Positions 10,902-20,979 are shown, counted from the first letter of the stretch. The stretch: 64,000 nucleotides of DNA from Lasiodiplodia sp. COLG20 (GCA_009801085.1 VNWV01000001.1:6944001-7008000); one strand, 5' to 3'. Notes: generated from the letters alone by a model not told the origin. Translations and numbers: made by a program.

Positions 10902-12538
10902 AAGGGTCTACATCTCGGAAAAGACCAAAAATAAACAACCCTCGTTTTGGATACCCGGTGGCTTGAGATAACCGACGGGAGATCGACGCCGTTCGGTCCG
11001 TGGAGAGGATGCTCGGATGTACGCACCTTGTACCTATCATCGAGGAGTCTTTGACCACCGGCCACTCGCTTGCACTGCCCTCATGGTGTAGTCGTTACAT
11101 GCAAGAAGGAAAACGAAGAACGACGCTCGACTCCTGAATCGATCTCCTCAGGGGCCATCATACCGCCGTCCCTCCCGCCGTCCGAGCCTCCAACCGTGCG
11201 TCACGACTCCTCGGTTATACACAATTCGATAAATACATCGCCAAATGGCGGAATTTAGAAAGATCAGTAAGCAGGAGCTTACTGCGAGCGCCATCCTGCC
11301 GAATATTTCTTCTTTCTTTGCTTCCTGTACCAATGCGGTCCGCATCGCAATTTCATGTTATGTTGTATACAAAAACCCTGGAGTGGTTTGTCTGCTTAAA
11401 GCGATAACGAACGAGACCTTACTTGAAAGGAACAGAGTGGCGTCCTGGTAGTCGTAGATAAGATACCAGTATAACGGCGCACTACAGATGAAGGAAATGT
11501 ACTTGTGATTGGTTTGTTTCCCGTCAATTTGTTTGGCTATAAGAAGACGTGAAACAGCGGCATGTAAGATAGATGTGTGTACTTATGTCTCTGGAAGAGA
11601 CAAGATCGTGTTTTGAGCACAAGACTCTCATTGACGTTGACTGGCAAACATGATGGCTCTGCGGTGAGGTCTTGGAAATCGGTGGTTGCGAATAACCAAT
11701 TCGGCGTTGTTTGCTACACGAACTGCGTTTTCATCCACCAGACAGTCAGCCCGGTGGAGCAGCACCAGAATGCCCTTCAACATCGTTCGCTCTACCCCAG
11801 ACGCATCGATTCTTTCTTCTCCCTTTTTCCCCTCCATTGACGTTGCAACCTAAAGATCAGGGAGTAACCGTCACACATAGCCTTGACCTTCGCAGCGTAG
11901 AAACTTAATGAAGCCTAGACTCCATTGGTGCAATTCTCGGATAGTATGCCGCTGCGTACGGTGTATAAGCATTTCCTGGTTCGGACTGTGCCGACCTGAG
12001 AATACGTTAAAACTCCTTGATGTATGTACATTACAACGCGGATTGGTGGTTAGCTAGGCGGCCGCCGCTTGGTAGGGTCTGATGCTTCTGGAATGGTCAC
12101 TTATTTGTACGAACACCAACCCTTCGATGGATTTGTTCTCTCAAGTTTCCACCTCATGCTTCATTAGAACATGGGCTGCTAACGTTATTCGGAAACGCAG
12201 CTAGGCTGTCGTACTGCTCCGCCCCTCCGCCACCCCGGCGCCGCAGCCTGGGTCAGCAATTCCTGCAGCTATTCCCTTTCAGTCGATTTTTATCGGAATT
12301 CCGATAAAAATCGACCAAAGAGGAAAGTACCTTGTCGGCATCAACATGGTCAGAAGGGTTCCTCAACTATACATAGATTTTCTTCAACTTCAAACAACCC
12401 TATCCGCCAGCTCCGCTCCCTTACCTTCGAGGTCTAGATCTACCTCTTGAAAGCCGCCACCTTCCTCTGCCCATCAAGCTTCAAAAACGGCTTTCCACAC
12501 CCTCTCTCATCCGCCTCTCCAAGCTTGGGGTATCCAGA
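10902..12538. other. Intergenic spacer with palindrome
   Basis: About 1.6 kb. No convincing frame. Its only clear structure is the perfect palindrome at 12282-12315, reported separately. A short tRNA-like string near 11080 was examined and rejected. Confidence 0.45.
12282..12315. promoter_or_regulatory. Perfect 34-bp palindrome with CGG-N4-CCG core
   Basis: Bases 12282-12298 are the exact reverse complement of 12299-12315, with no spacer and no mismatch. The half site is GTCGATTTTTATCGGAA. The centre, CGGAATTCCG, is an inverted CGG/CCG pair with a 4-bp gap, the kind of site bound by fungal Zn2Cys6 dimers, and an EcoRI-type GAATTC sits at the axis. It lies 224 bp upstream of the membrane-protein ATG at 12539. 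It could equally form a cruciform or an RNA hairpin. Role is inferred; the symmetry is directly seen. Confidence 0.6.
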
Positions 12539-13321
12539 ATGTCGACCAGACCTATCCTCGCTTCTGTCACCCCCGAGATCTCTCGCAAGATTCCCCAGTT
12601 CCGTGGTAGTGGTAACCGCTACATGTCGCACCCTACCACCACCATCCGTAACAGTGTTATGGCATTCCTGGGCTACGGTATCCATGTCATCAGGGCTACT
12701 TGTCTCGTCCTCAGCAACCTGGCTGTTCGCCTCTCTCTTCCGCTCATGATCCGCTGCGTATCCGCTGCTCCAACTGGCACAGCGTCCGACAGCAGCAACA
12801 ACTCGCCAGCTCTCGTTGTTGCTATAGTCGCGACCTGTCTAGTGGTACCCTCAGCAGTTTGGGCGGTGTTACAGATCTGGCAATGGTTCAGGGAAGACAA
12901 CCCTGGTTCTCCATCCGGTTGTATGGGGAACCAGGTACTCCCTAGATTGCAATCAAACAGCGGGACCATTGGAAACATTCACGGCGGCAACTGGTCACAG
13001 AATGGAGACCTCTCAAGGGCTGGAAATCGATGCCGCGGCGTCTCACTGTCGCAGGAGAAGTCTGAGGAGAGGGATGCATTGCTCGGAACGCCTGACCTAT
13101 CTCCTTCCACTACATGCTCCAGCGGCAGCCAAGATGGGGAAGACTTAGAGCTTCATGAGCTGAACGGTCGCACAGCCTCGCCGTATCGCGACCAACAGCG
13201 AGCCGCAGGTGCTTCCCTCACCGTGACCATTGACGGCGCTACACCTCCTACCGCTACCCAAACGCGCATGGATCTACGCGCAGATGAGGATGACGGGCCG
13301 CTTCTTCAGCAAGGTGCTTAA
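12539..13321 (+). CDS. Predicted membrane protein of unknown function
   Basis: Single frame of 260 residues with an ATG at 12539, not recognised. Visible features: a basic N-terminus (residues 1-40), two hydrophobic segments (about 42-72, FLGYGIHVIRATCLVLSNLA, and about 90-114, VVAIVATCLVVPSAVWAVL), then a hydrophilic Ser/Asp/Glu-rich tail with SEERDALLG and a DEDDGPLLQQ end. The arrangement suggests a small integral protein with a long cytosolic tail. At the 3' end a second frame (13282-13412, +1 relative) also looks protein-like and runs past the stop, so the last exon may be spliced or shifted. The palindrome upstream is the only regulatory hint. Confidence 0.55.
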   Translation: MSTRPILASVTPEISRKIPQFRGSGNRYMSHPTTTIRNSVMAFLGYGIHVIRATCLVLSNLAVRLSLPLMIRCVSAAPTGTASDSSNNSPALVVAIVATCLVVPSAVWAVLQIWQWFREDNPGSPSGCMGNQVLPRLQSNSGTIGNIHGGNWSQNGDLSRAGNRCRGVSLSQEKSEERDALLGTPDLSPSTTCSSGSQDGEDLELHELNGRTASPYRDQQRAAGASLTVTIDGATPPTATQTRMDLRADEDDGPLLQQGA

Positions 13322-13531
13322 GCATGCGCCGAAGGAGAGCATGCGGCAGGACAAGAAGTGTGTGGCTGTTGGGATCGACGTAGTAGATGGAGAGGGTGAC
13401 GGGAATGAATAGCACCGGGCAAGGGAAACAGTGTACTTAGACTGTATATGAATGTATGGATGCTCCACCTTTTCTGCGTCTGACTTTGATAATGGGGTTA
13501 ATTATGTGCGCCGCGCCTTGTTAATAATCTA

Positions 13532-13800
13532 GAATTCGTTCTCATCTTTCAACATGGTGTCAAGTGATTGGTAAACATTACAGACCTTGTCTCCCTGGCT
13601 ACAAGAGATACATAGACCCCCAGAGGAGACTTGCATTATGGACTGGTAGATATAATTGATAGCAACCAGAGAGGAGAGTATGACTTGACCTTCGTTGACA
13701 GTAAAGAAAACGCGCTCAATCCAATTCCGATTGTGGACGTTCTTTGGATCGGCTTGGATGCGGATGGTTTTGTATTCCGCATTGGTTTGGGCTGAGTGAC
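13532..13800 (+). pseudogene. Decayed partial copy of the 3' end of the downstream HET gene
   Basis: This stretch aligns base by base with about 16337-16610 of the intact HET gene on the same strand. Shared runs include GCTCAATCCAATTCC, GACTTGACCTTC and GGATGCGGATGGTTTT versus GGATGCAGATGGTTTT. The copy has in-frame stops (TAG and TAA shortly after the GACTGG match), a net 5-nt insertion that shifts frame, and TGG to TGA at the position of the conserved GLGW. It begins about 350 bp upstream of the HET ATG, so it is the remnant of a former tandem paralogue or of a local duplication. Many differences are transitions, but I did not tally them. Confidence 0.8.
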
Positions 13801-13877
13801 GTTCGTTTCCAGCGTTTCGCTTACTTCCCCTGCAACCTGTAAGAAGCATCGTACAGGATTCATCTTAGCCTTGTCCC

Positions 13878-16664
13878 ATGGACGCTGAGCGCCCACATCC
13901 CAAGGCTCCGCTGAACCTCGACCCAGACTATCAACTCACACCGATAAACACTCCTCCAACAAAGCACCAGCTCTCATTCACAATGCCGGAAAAGGCCATC
14001 GACACAGCGCCTTGCCTTCATAGCCCCGACCAAGACAACGACCACCCCAAAACTCTGCAGCAGGCCGACGCCCGCCACTGGATGCTCCCTCCCACAACTC
14101 TCCCCCAACCACCTCTCGCCGCCTCGGACACGCGCACGGTGCAGAGTTGCCCCCACTGCGTCCTCATCCGCACAGGCGTCAAGAGCAACCGCGATCGCCT
14201 CGCCAGCAAGGAATGCCATCGCTTCTTTCACCCATGCTCCCCATGCGCATGTGACGCTGTTGCAGCAGAAGGTCTGAACGGAATGACTCAGCCGCCGCTC
14301 TGCGATTTCTGCATGCACCTGCGCCTTAGGCACCTGTTCGCCTGCTCGGAGGCGGCAGGTGGAGAGTATGGAAGTCTGGCGGTCTTGTGTATGGGCGTGG
14401 GGGATCGTATCAGAGAGCGGGCGGTGGACGGATGTATTTTCTGCGCTTTCCTGCTGGCGCTGGGAAGGGGGCTGGTGGGGGAAGAAAGGGTGGGAGGGGT
14501 TTGGTTTGATGGGGAGGTGCTGCAAAGAGATGGTGAAAGGATCTTAGAGTTGGTTCTGAGGGACGACACGGGCGATGAGTCTCCATGGGATCGGCCGAGG
14601 ATGGCAGTGAGCGTTCAGGATGTCGCCGGGGCGGATGTCGTTGAGGCTGGGTATGGTAATGGGCCTCTGGAAGTCCATTACGATGAGAATGATCACCCGA
14701 TATACGGGCCGACACCAGGAGGGGCTACAGTCATTCCGCCGCTTGTTCGGACGAGAGTTGACTGGTCTCGGGTTGGGGGCTGGGTTCAAAAGTGTTGCTC
14801 TGACCATCCGCAGTGCAAGCCGAGAGATGACTTGAGCTTCCCGCCCAACTTCCGGCTCATCGACGTGGAAGAGAGACGAGTAGTCAGGTCGAAGAATCCA
14901 CCACCGCGTTTTCTTGCTCTCAGTTACGTTTGGGGCAGAGCTCCAAACCAGAAAGCTACGCGCGCGAATATCAACCAGCTTTTTCTCACCAGAGCCCTGG
15001 ATGTATTCGATCTACCCCCGGCTATACGAGATGCCATGTCAGCTTGTAGGGGGCTTGGAGAGAGATACCTTTGGGTTGATCTGTTGTGCATCATACAAGA
15101 TGATCCAGGAGACAAGCAAGAACAGATTGAGTCAATGGCTGCCATCTACTCCGCAGCTGCATATGCTCTGGTAATTGCGTCTGGAGAAAGTATGGCCGAT
15201 GAAGTAGCTGGCATCTCTCGCGCGCGAGTAGAACAACCCCGTATCACTACTCAACATCTCATGTTCACTCAAGCCGGGGATGCTTCCCCAGATGACGAAT
15301 TGTTGAAGAGTAAGTGGGCTACTCGGGGCTGGACCTTTCAGGAGTGGATCCTCCCAAGTCGCAAGCTCTACATCATGGACCGCGAGGTGTGGTTCGAATG
15401 CAATATTCATGCTGTGCGAGAGAACGCCAGCAGCTCATCCTGGGGAGAAGTCAGGAGCAAGCGCAGCCTATCCTGGAATGGTGGCTTACTTAACGCACGC
15501 CGACGTGGTTCGGGTTTGACCTGGACGATGTACTGTGAGCATCTGGAGAGCTACTCGCGCCGCCAACTGACGAATTTTGGAGATACCTATGATGCTTTCG
15601 AAGGCATCATGCAGGGGCTCTATGGGGATAAAGGATGCTCGTTCTTCGGGCTTCCAATCGTGAGCTTCGACTCCGCACTTCTGTGGTGTCCACATAAGGA
15701 AAAAGGTTCAGTGTTTACAAAAGAGGATGACAGCGGTTTCCCAACCTGGTCTTGGGGATCATCCCGATCCGAGATCACCATGGAATGGCTGCCCAGAGAG
15801 GTCAACCCGTTGGTATTATGGCACCGATACAGCCAAAAGACTGGGAAGCTTGAAGAGATACCTTACGAGTGTTTAGCCAGAGACGAATCGGAAGAGTATC
15901 TGTTTTATCGAAGAAGCTACAGTCGCACCTGTTACATCAGTCTAGCGTGGCAGCTCGGATGCCTGGAACAAGCCTTTCCCTTTTCAAAGGAAGCCACAAC
16001 CACTATTGAAGATTTGGACAAAGCATCTGTATCCAGATGGCCAACGTATGGCGATTGCCTGAAGGAAACGTTGAGAGATCCAATTGGCTCGACTTCAGTT
16101 CATGAATTGCTCAAGAAAGTTTACTGCAACAGATCTGCAGTGCCGGAACCGATTGGAGTACTCTTCACAAGAGCTCAGGCGGCCTTTTTCAAAGTGAAGG
16201 CGATGCCAATCCCAACACAATTCAACCTCGGTATCTGGACTTCAGAGGGTCAGATTGCTGGTTTCCTCCAGCGCCCTGATAACACGCAAGCACTTGAAAG
16301 GTTTTGCCAGAAAAACCAAGATGGAGACCTGGTTTGTGAGTTCATTGCGATATCTATGTCTTCCATGAACCTAAACAATGGTTCAAACGTTACGGAGCTC
16401 GTCTCTCCGGCTACAAGAGATGCAAAGACTCCGAGAGGGGACCTGCATACTATAGACTGGCAGATGCAGCTAATAGCGACTAGGGAGTACGACTTGACCT
16501 TCTTTGACGGCAAAGGATCCGCGCTCAATCCAATTCCAATTGTGAACATCCTTCTAATCGGCTCGGATGCAGATGGTTTTACATTCCGCATCGGTTTGGG
16601 CTGGGTTACGTTGACTAAGTGGGTGAAGTCGAGAAGGACTTTTAAAGACATCGCCTTGCGATAA
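13878..16664 (+). CDS. HET (heterokaryon incompatibility) domain protein
   Basis: Single-exon gene of 928 residues; ATG at 13878, with a second Met at residue 36 as an alternative start. The HET domain occupies roughly residues 345-510: FLALSYVWGRAPNQ, RYLWVDLLCIIQDDPGDK, MAAIYSAAAYALVIASG and WATRGWTFQEWILPSRKLY are its signature blocks. Proteins of this type trigger cell death when genetically different hyphae fuse, and the HET domain is a TIR-related fold. N-terminal of it is a Cys-rich segment (about 90-160, with C-x2-C pairs such as SCPHC and PCACD, LCDFC) seen in many HET proteins; the C-terminal 400 residues have no motif I know. No NACHT or WD repeats are attached. A dead copy of its own tail lies just upstream, and a STAND-ankyrin gene of similar biology lies at 56.6 kb. 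Confidence 0.92.
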   Translation: MDAERPHPKAPLNLDPDYQLTPINTPPTKHQLSFTMPEKAIDTAPCLHSPDQDNDHPKTLQQADARHWMLPPTTLPQPPLAASDTRTVQSCPHCVLIRTGVKSNRDRLASKECHRFFHPCSPCACDAVAAEGLNGMTQPPLCDFCMHLRLRHLFACSEAAGGEYGSLAVLCMGVGDRIRERAVDGCIFCAFLLALGRGLVGEERVGGVWFDGEVLQRDGERILELVLRDDTGDESPWDRPRMAVSVQDVAGADVVEAGYGNGPLEVHYDENDHPIYGPTPGGATVIPPLVRTRVDWSRVGGWVQKCCSDHPQCKPRDDLSFPPNFRLIDVEERRVVRSKNPPPRFLALSYVWGRAPNQKATRANINQLFLTRALDVFDLPPAIRDAMSACRGLGERYLWVDLLCIIQDDPGDKQEQIESMAAIYSAAAYALVIASGESMADEVAGISRARVEQPRITTQHLMFTQAGDASPDDELLKSKWATRGWTFQEWILPSRKLYIMDREVWFECNIHAVRENASSSSWGEVRSKRSLSWNGGLLNARRRGSGLTWTMYCEHLESYSRRQLTNFGDTYDAFEGIMQGLYGDKGCSFFGLPIVSFDSALLWCPHKEKGSVFTKEDDSGFPTWSWGSSRSEITMEWLPREVNPLVLWHRYSQKTGKLEEIPYECLARDESEEYLFYRRSYSRTCYISLAWQLGCLEQAFPFSKEATTTIEDLDKASVSRWPTYGDCLKETLRDPIGSTSVHELLKKVYCNRSAVPEPIGVLFTRAQAAFFKVKAMPIPTQFNLGIWTSEGQIAGFLQRPDNTQALERFCQKNQDGDLVCEFIAISMSSMNLNNGSNVTELVSPATRDAKTPRGDLHTIDWQMQLIATREYDLTFFDGKGSALNPIPIVNILLIGSDADGFTFRIGLGWVTLTKWVKSRRTFKDIALR

Positions 16665-17124
16665 TACTAGGGATATTGATGTCAGATATGCCAATTGTCG
16701 AGATGTTTTTATTTACACTTTTTGAATTGGAAACTCTCGTTTCCGAACTTGGACTTTGTCGTCATCGACATATGACAGATCAACGCGCTGGCCATCTACT
16801 ACCTACCTTCTCATTTATGGGACTCTCCTTTATTTTTCCAACCACCGAAGCTTACGTCAGAGGTAACCACAACAGCGTCCACAAAATCAAAGCCATGGTT
16901 ACTGAATAGCTGTGGAGCCAGCCGACGACCGGGCGTGTTCATAGCAGAGACACTTCCACAAATTTCCAAACCCTTTTCGATATACGTCGACGACCTGCTT
17001 CAAGCTGACTCCCTCGATATCGAAATCTGAGGTCATGTATTACGATTTTCTGCTACGTCTAACGCTGAGCCAAAATGCTACACGGAATTGGTCGCTCGCA
17101 GATGCAAGAGGAATTTACACTTGT
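16665..17124. other. Convergent intergenic spacer
   Basis: 460 bp between the 3' ends of the HET gene and the BCKDH E1-alpha gene. No gene or repeat seen. Confidence 0.5.
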
Positions 17125-18593
17125 TCACTTCCTTTTCTTCTCCAGCCCCTCAATCCCGCCCTCGAACTCTGTCAGGTCATACTCGCTCTCGTACTTCTTC
17201 AACAGCCTCTTCGTCTCCTGGATCTGAGCCTCAGCCTCCTCCGTCACCTCCTCATATACGCCATCCCACAGATTCCGCAGCGCAGGTCTCTTCTCCTTCT
17301 CAGCGCGGGCGAAGGCGGCCAGGACTTGCTTGCGGACGCGGCTGCGCTCGGCCTTCTCCTTCTCCTCGTCCCACAGGCCACGGCCCTCCATCCACTTGCG
17401 CAGGCGAGTGATGGGGTTATCGCGGCGCTTCCAGTCCTCGACCTCGACGCGGGCGCGGTAGGCGAAGCTATCATCGCTCGTACTGTGATGCGAGACGCGG
17501 TAGCTCATGGCCTCGACGAGGACGGGCTTGCCGCCGTTCTCGAGAGCGCGGCGGCGGGCCTGCTGGGTGACCTCGTAGACGGCGAGGATGTCGTTGCCGT
17601 CGACGCGCACCGTGTCGATGCCGTAGCCGAGGCCGCGCGACGCGATGCCGTCGCCGCGGTACTGCTCCAGCGTCGGCGTCGAGATGGCGTAGCCGTTGTT
17701 GCGGCAGAAGAAGACGACCGGGCACGACCGCGTCGCCGCGATGTTGAGCGCTGCGTGGAAGTCGCCCTCGCTGGCCGCGCCCTCGCCGAAGTAGCACGCT
17801 ACGACGCGTGGGTCCTCGTTCGGGTTCTGCAGCGCTTGCATCTTGAGCGCGTATGCTGCGCCTGCGGCGTGCGGGATCTGCGTTGCTAGTGGCGAGGAGA
17901 TGGTGTGGATGCGTAGCGCGGAAGAGCCGTAGTGCACCGGCATGTTGCGGCCCAGCCCTGGATCGTGCCGGTTGGCGAAGAGTTGGTTCATGAAGTCGTC
18001 GAGCGTGAAGCCACGCTGTGCGAAGACGCCTGTCTCGCGGTATTGTGCAAATATGACGTCCTTGGGGTGCAGCGCTGCGGCCGAGCCTACTGCAATGCCC
18101 TCCTCGCCCGCCGACACCATGTAGAAGGAGAGACGCCCTTGCCGCTGCGCCTCGAACATGATCAGGTCCATGATGCTGACCGACAGCATGTTCTTATACC
18201 ATTCTAAGACTTGCTCGTCCGAGACCTTGGGTAGAGTGCGGTCTTTGTCCACCACGACACCATCTTGGTCCAGGATGCGGTATGTGGGCATGGCGGGCTT
18301 GTCGGCGGGCTGGTCGAAGGACAAGGTCGTGGTAAACTTGCTGTTAACAGCACCGGGGAAGTGAACTCTGAAAGAATGGTTAGATGCATGCTTCTCAAGC
18401 CATTCCAGGATCAATGGTCTTCGTGGGCTCACCGATCTGAGCCCGGCCTCTGGGAGACGGAACTCCATCTAACCCTTGGGGCTGCCGGGTGTCTTTGTTG
18501 TGGCCATGGCTGAAGGCGAGATTTGGGTGAACTCTGCGAGATTCTAGCGCATTTCGAGGAGAAGCCTCTGGGGAGACTGTGGCGGAGAGACAT
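17125..18593 (-). CDS. 2-oxoisovalerate (branched-chain alpha-keto acid) dehydrogenase E1 subunit alpha, mitochondrial
   Basis: Two exons: 18433-18593 and 17125-18367, with a 65-nt intron (G|GTGAGC, branch CTAACCA, acceptor TTTCAG); 467 residues. Exon 1 encodes MSLRHSLPRGFSSKCARI and further Ser/Arg-rich sequence, a mitochondrial presequence, and reads straight into RVHFPGAVNSKF, the conserved start of the mature protein. The E1-alpha/beta heterotetramer decarboxylates Val, Leu and Ile keto acids with thiamine diphosphate. The TPP site is clear: YFGEGAASEGDFHAALN (from about 248) to FFCRNNGYAIST. The regulatory loop YRVSHHSTSDDS, phosphorylated in animals, is intact. RLSFYMVSAGEEG and FAQYRETGVFAQRG distinguish it from pyruvate dehydrogenase E1-alpha. 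It is divergent from COQ5 over 221 bp. A short out-of-frame ATG at 18609 overlaps the start if transcription begins further up. Confidence 0.95.
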
Positions 18594-18814
18594 GCTGGCG
18601 TAGAGGCATGGTAAACAATCGAGAGGGAGGAGGGATTGCGGAGGGAGTGCGGAGGTGTGGGGAAGGACGGCTACCTTCGGCCTATGGTGCAAACCATACC
18701 CGGCGATCAGCCTCATCCTCAGCCCTACGCACAGGCCACATCCGCGGCGCAGAAAGTCATTCCGCACCTCCAGAAAGTCGTCCCATCTTGTTGACAGCTT
18801 CCACCCCAGCCACG
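18594..18814. promoter_or_regulatory. Shared divergent promoter of two mitochondrial enzyme genes
   Basis: Only 221 bp separate the start codons of the E1-alpha gene (reverse) and COQ5 (forward), so both promoters must lie here or overlap each other's leader. No TATA box stands out. Co-regulation is inferred from the arrangement alone. Confidence 0.5.
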
Positions 18815-19815
18815 ATGCGTCCCTCCGCCCCCGTTTTCCGCCGCCAATTGCTGCGCGAGCTGCGCGCCAGACCCGTTCGCGAGCCCTACCGCTGCTTTTC
18901 GTGCGCCGCACGTCTCGCCCAGCAGCCCGGAAACAATGAGAAGACCACCCACTTCGGCTTCGAGACGATCGCCGAGTCGTTAAAGGAGGCCAAGGGTATG
19001 CAATTGAACACGGCCCCAATCTACAATGCCTCACTAAGAATCCCTTCCCAGTCCGCAACGTCTTCTCCTCGGTTGCGAGCTCGTACGACGCCATGAACGA
19101 CCTCATGTCTCTCGGCATCCACCGCCTTTGGAAAGACCACTTCGTGCGCAACCTGAACCCGGGCACCAACCCTCTGACCTCGCCGCGCGACGCCTCCACC
19201 CCGCAAGGCTGGAGCATCCTGGACGTGGCCGGCGGCACGGGCGACATCGCCTTCCGCCACCTCGATCACGCCAGCAACATCAACCACGACCCCCACACGC
19301 ACGTCACCGTCGCCGACATCAACCCGGAAATGCTGGCCGAGGGCCGCAAGCGCGCGCTGGAGACGCCCTACGCGCGCTCGGGGCGCCTATCCTTCGTCGA
19401 GGCCAACGCCGAGCACCTCGACATGATCCCGGACAACAGCATCGACCTGTACACGGTCGCCTTCGGCATCCGCAACTTCACCGACAAGGACCGCGCCCTG
19501 CGCGAGGCCTTCCGCGTCCTCCGCCCCGGCGGCGTCTTCGCCTGCCTCGAGTTCAGCAAGGTCCACAACTCCATCTTCAACCAGGTCTACAAGCAGTGGA
19601 GCTTCGGCGCCATCCCCCTCATTGGCCAGCTGGTCGCCGGCGACAGGGACAGCTACCAATACCTTGTCGAGAGTATCGAGCGCTTCCCCAGCCAGGAAGA
19701 GTTCAGGGATATGATCAAGGCCGCTGGTTTCATCGTTCCTGGCAAGGGCTGGGAGGACCTTACAAACGGCATCGCCGCGATCCACAAGGGCGTGAAGCCG
19801 GTGACATCTTCATGA
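18815..19815 (+). CDS. COQ5: 2-methoxy-6-polyprenyl-1,4-benzoquinol methylase, mitochondrial
   Basis: Two exons, 18815-18995 and 19052-19815, across a 56-nt intron (G|GTATGC, branch TCACTAAG, acceptor TTCCCAG); 314 residues. Exon 1 begins MRPSAPVFRRQLLRELRARP, an Arg-rich matrix-targeting sequence, then THFGFETIAESLKEAK, which continues across the junction as VRNVFSSVASSYDAMNDLMS, the UbiE/COQ5 entry motif. The SAM site is ILDVAGGTGDIAF (from about 115), with VADINPEMLAEG, NAEHLDMIPDNSID and VAFGIRNFTDKDRAL following, and FACLEFSK near the middle. COQ5 performs the C-methylation step of ubiquinone synthesis on the matrix face of the inner membrane in the CoQ synthome. The second frame lying over this gene is a GC-rich shadow. 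Identification is firm. Confidence 0.96.
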
Positions 19816-20216
19816 GATGTTTCATTGTAGAATCATTGTAATATAGGCTTATGGTGTTGGGTACTGGGCGTAGCAGTGTGAAAAATCGGAGGCACAGGGA
19901 CTTGAAAAATGATCATTCGGTTCCACCTATCTTCTTCGACTTTGATACTAAAGAAACAGTATTTGAACCCTTCATAGCCAACCTTCACAGGTATCAGAAC
20001 TTTCTTGAACATCAAACGGTTCATTTTTCTCCCATGGGACTGGTGGGTCCTGGTAGTAGTTAGCGCTGTGTGAATCCTGGTACACGGATGAGGGTCGCCA
20101 TGGTAATATGAGGCTATGCACGCGAACTGCAAACCCACACACGTATAAAAGGCCGGAATCATCCCCCATCTCGGTTGTTCCAAATCTCTGATCTTTCCTG
20201 GACCACTTTCATCGCC
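19816..20216. other. Intergenic spacer, promoter of the orphan gene
   Basis: 401 bp downstream of COQ5. GC content falls here, marking the left edge of the accessory island. A TATA box lies at 20144. Confidence 0.45.
20144..20150 (+). promoter_or_regulatory. TATA box of the orphan gene
   Basis: TATAAAA, 67 bp upstream of the ATG at 20217, is a strong match in position and sequence and supports expression of the short gene that follows. Confidence 0.5.
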
Positions 20217-20889
20217 ATGCCGCCACACCAAGAGGTTCCATCACAACCGGGTGCTCCAATGTTCCCGTTCGAACTTCCAGAATTTTCGGGTTGGGATATG
20301 CCATCCATACCCACACGCTTCCCCGACAAGTTGACCCAGAGGGCAATTATCTCACAAGGCTTCGCAAGAGTCCAGGCTGAGATGCGTCGAGTAAAAGGGT
20401 GCATCGACGACAACACCCGCTCACCATATCGCTTTCAAATGAGCACAATGTAAGTGATGATGCCCGGTCGGTCTAGAACTATCACTAACAGATATTACAA
20501 GAGCATACAACACGCTGGCCCGCGAGCATAATCGATACGTAGCAGCGTTCGACCTCGATTGCGACCTCAAACCGCTAAAAAACATACACACGGGCATTGA
20601 CATCCGGCCATTCCCTCTGCGTATCGAAAACATACCGAGACATAGGTCGGAAATGCTCGCTGGAGTGCTGCGTGAGCTGGGATTTGATATAAGTTACAAA
20701 AACGCTATCAGGGAGTACATCATCTACTTATTCAAGAAGGTTATTGGTGTGGAGGTGAGCGGCACTTAGGTAGATATCCTAGACAATCACTCAAAGAGTG
20801 CTACTATCGAAGACTTCATTCAATTTCAGCCGAGTAAAGATGTGCCAACAAGCCGATTAATACCATTGAAGTCGCGGAGCGGATATTAA
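20217..20889 (+). CDS. Orphan hypothetical protein, two or three exons
   Basis: Not recognised. Exon 1 20217-20449 starts MPPHQEVPSQPGAPMFPFEL; exon 2 begins at 20502 after a 52-nt intron (AT|GTAAGT, branch CACTAAC, acceptor TTACAAG) and reads AYNTLAREHNRYVAAF. From there two endings are possible. Without further splicing it stops at 20769 (166 residues). With a second intron 20755-20829 (GAG|GTGAGC .. TTTCAG) it gains exon 3, 20830-20889, and ends at 181 residues. I prefer the three-exon form because both borders are canonical. The protein is mixed helical, with RAIISQGFARVQAEMRRVKG and FKKVIGVE as amphipathic stretches; no signal peptide or membrane span. It lies at the edge of a repeat-bearing island and may be lineage-specific. 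Confidence 0.5.
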
Positions 20890-20979
20890 TCCTCAAAAGA
20901 CTTAAAGCAGTGCCTTAGAACAGAGGGTGACTACGGACCTGTACCACGATAGGTCTCAACAAAAATTACCACTTAAATG

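Noticed and set aside
11079..11130. tRNA-like string (TGGTGTAGTCGTTACA)
   Set aside because: Resembles an A box, but no matching B box, acceptor stem or anticodon arm could be folded downstream.
17035..17889. Forward frame of 284 codons over the E1-alpha gene
   Set aside because: Antisense shadow caused by GC-rich third positions; the reverse strand carries all E1-alpha motifs.
19128..19841. Second forward frame of 237 codons over COQ5
   Set aside because: Arg/Pro/Gln-rich shadow in the +2 frame of a GC-rich gene.
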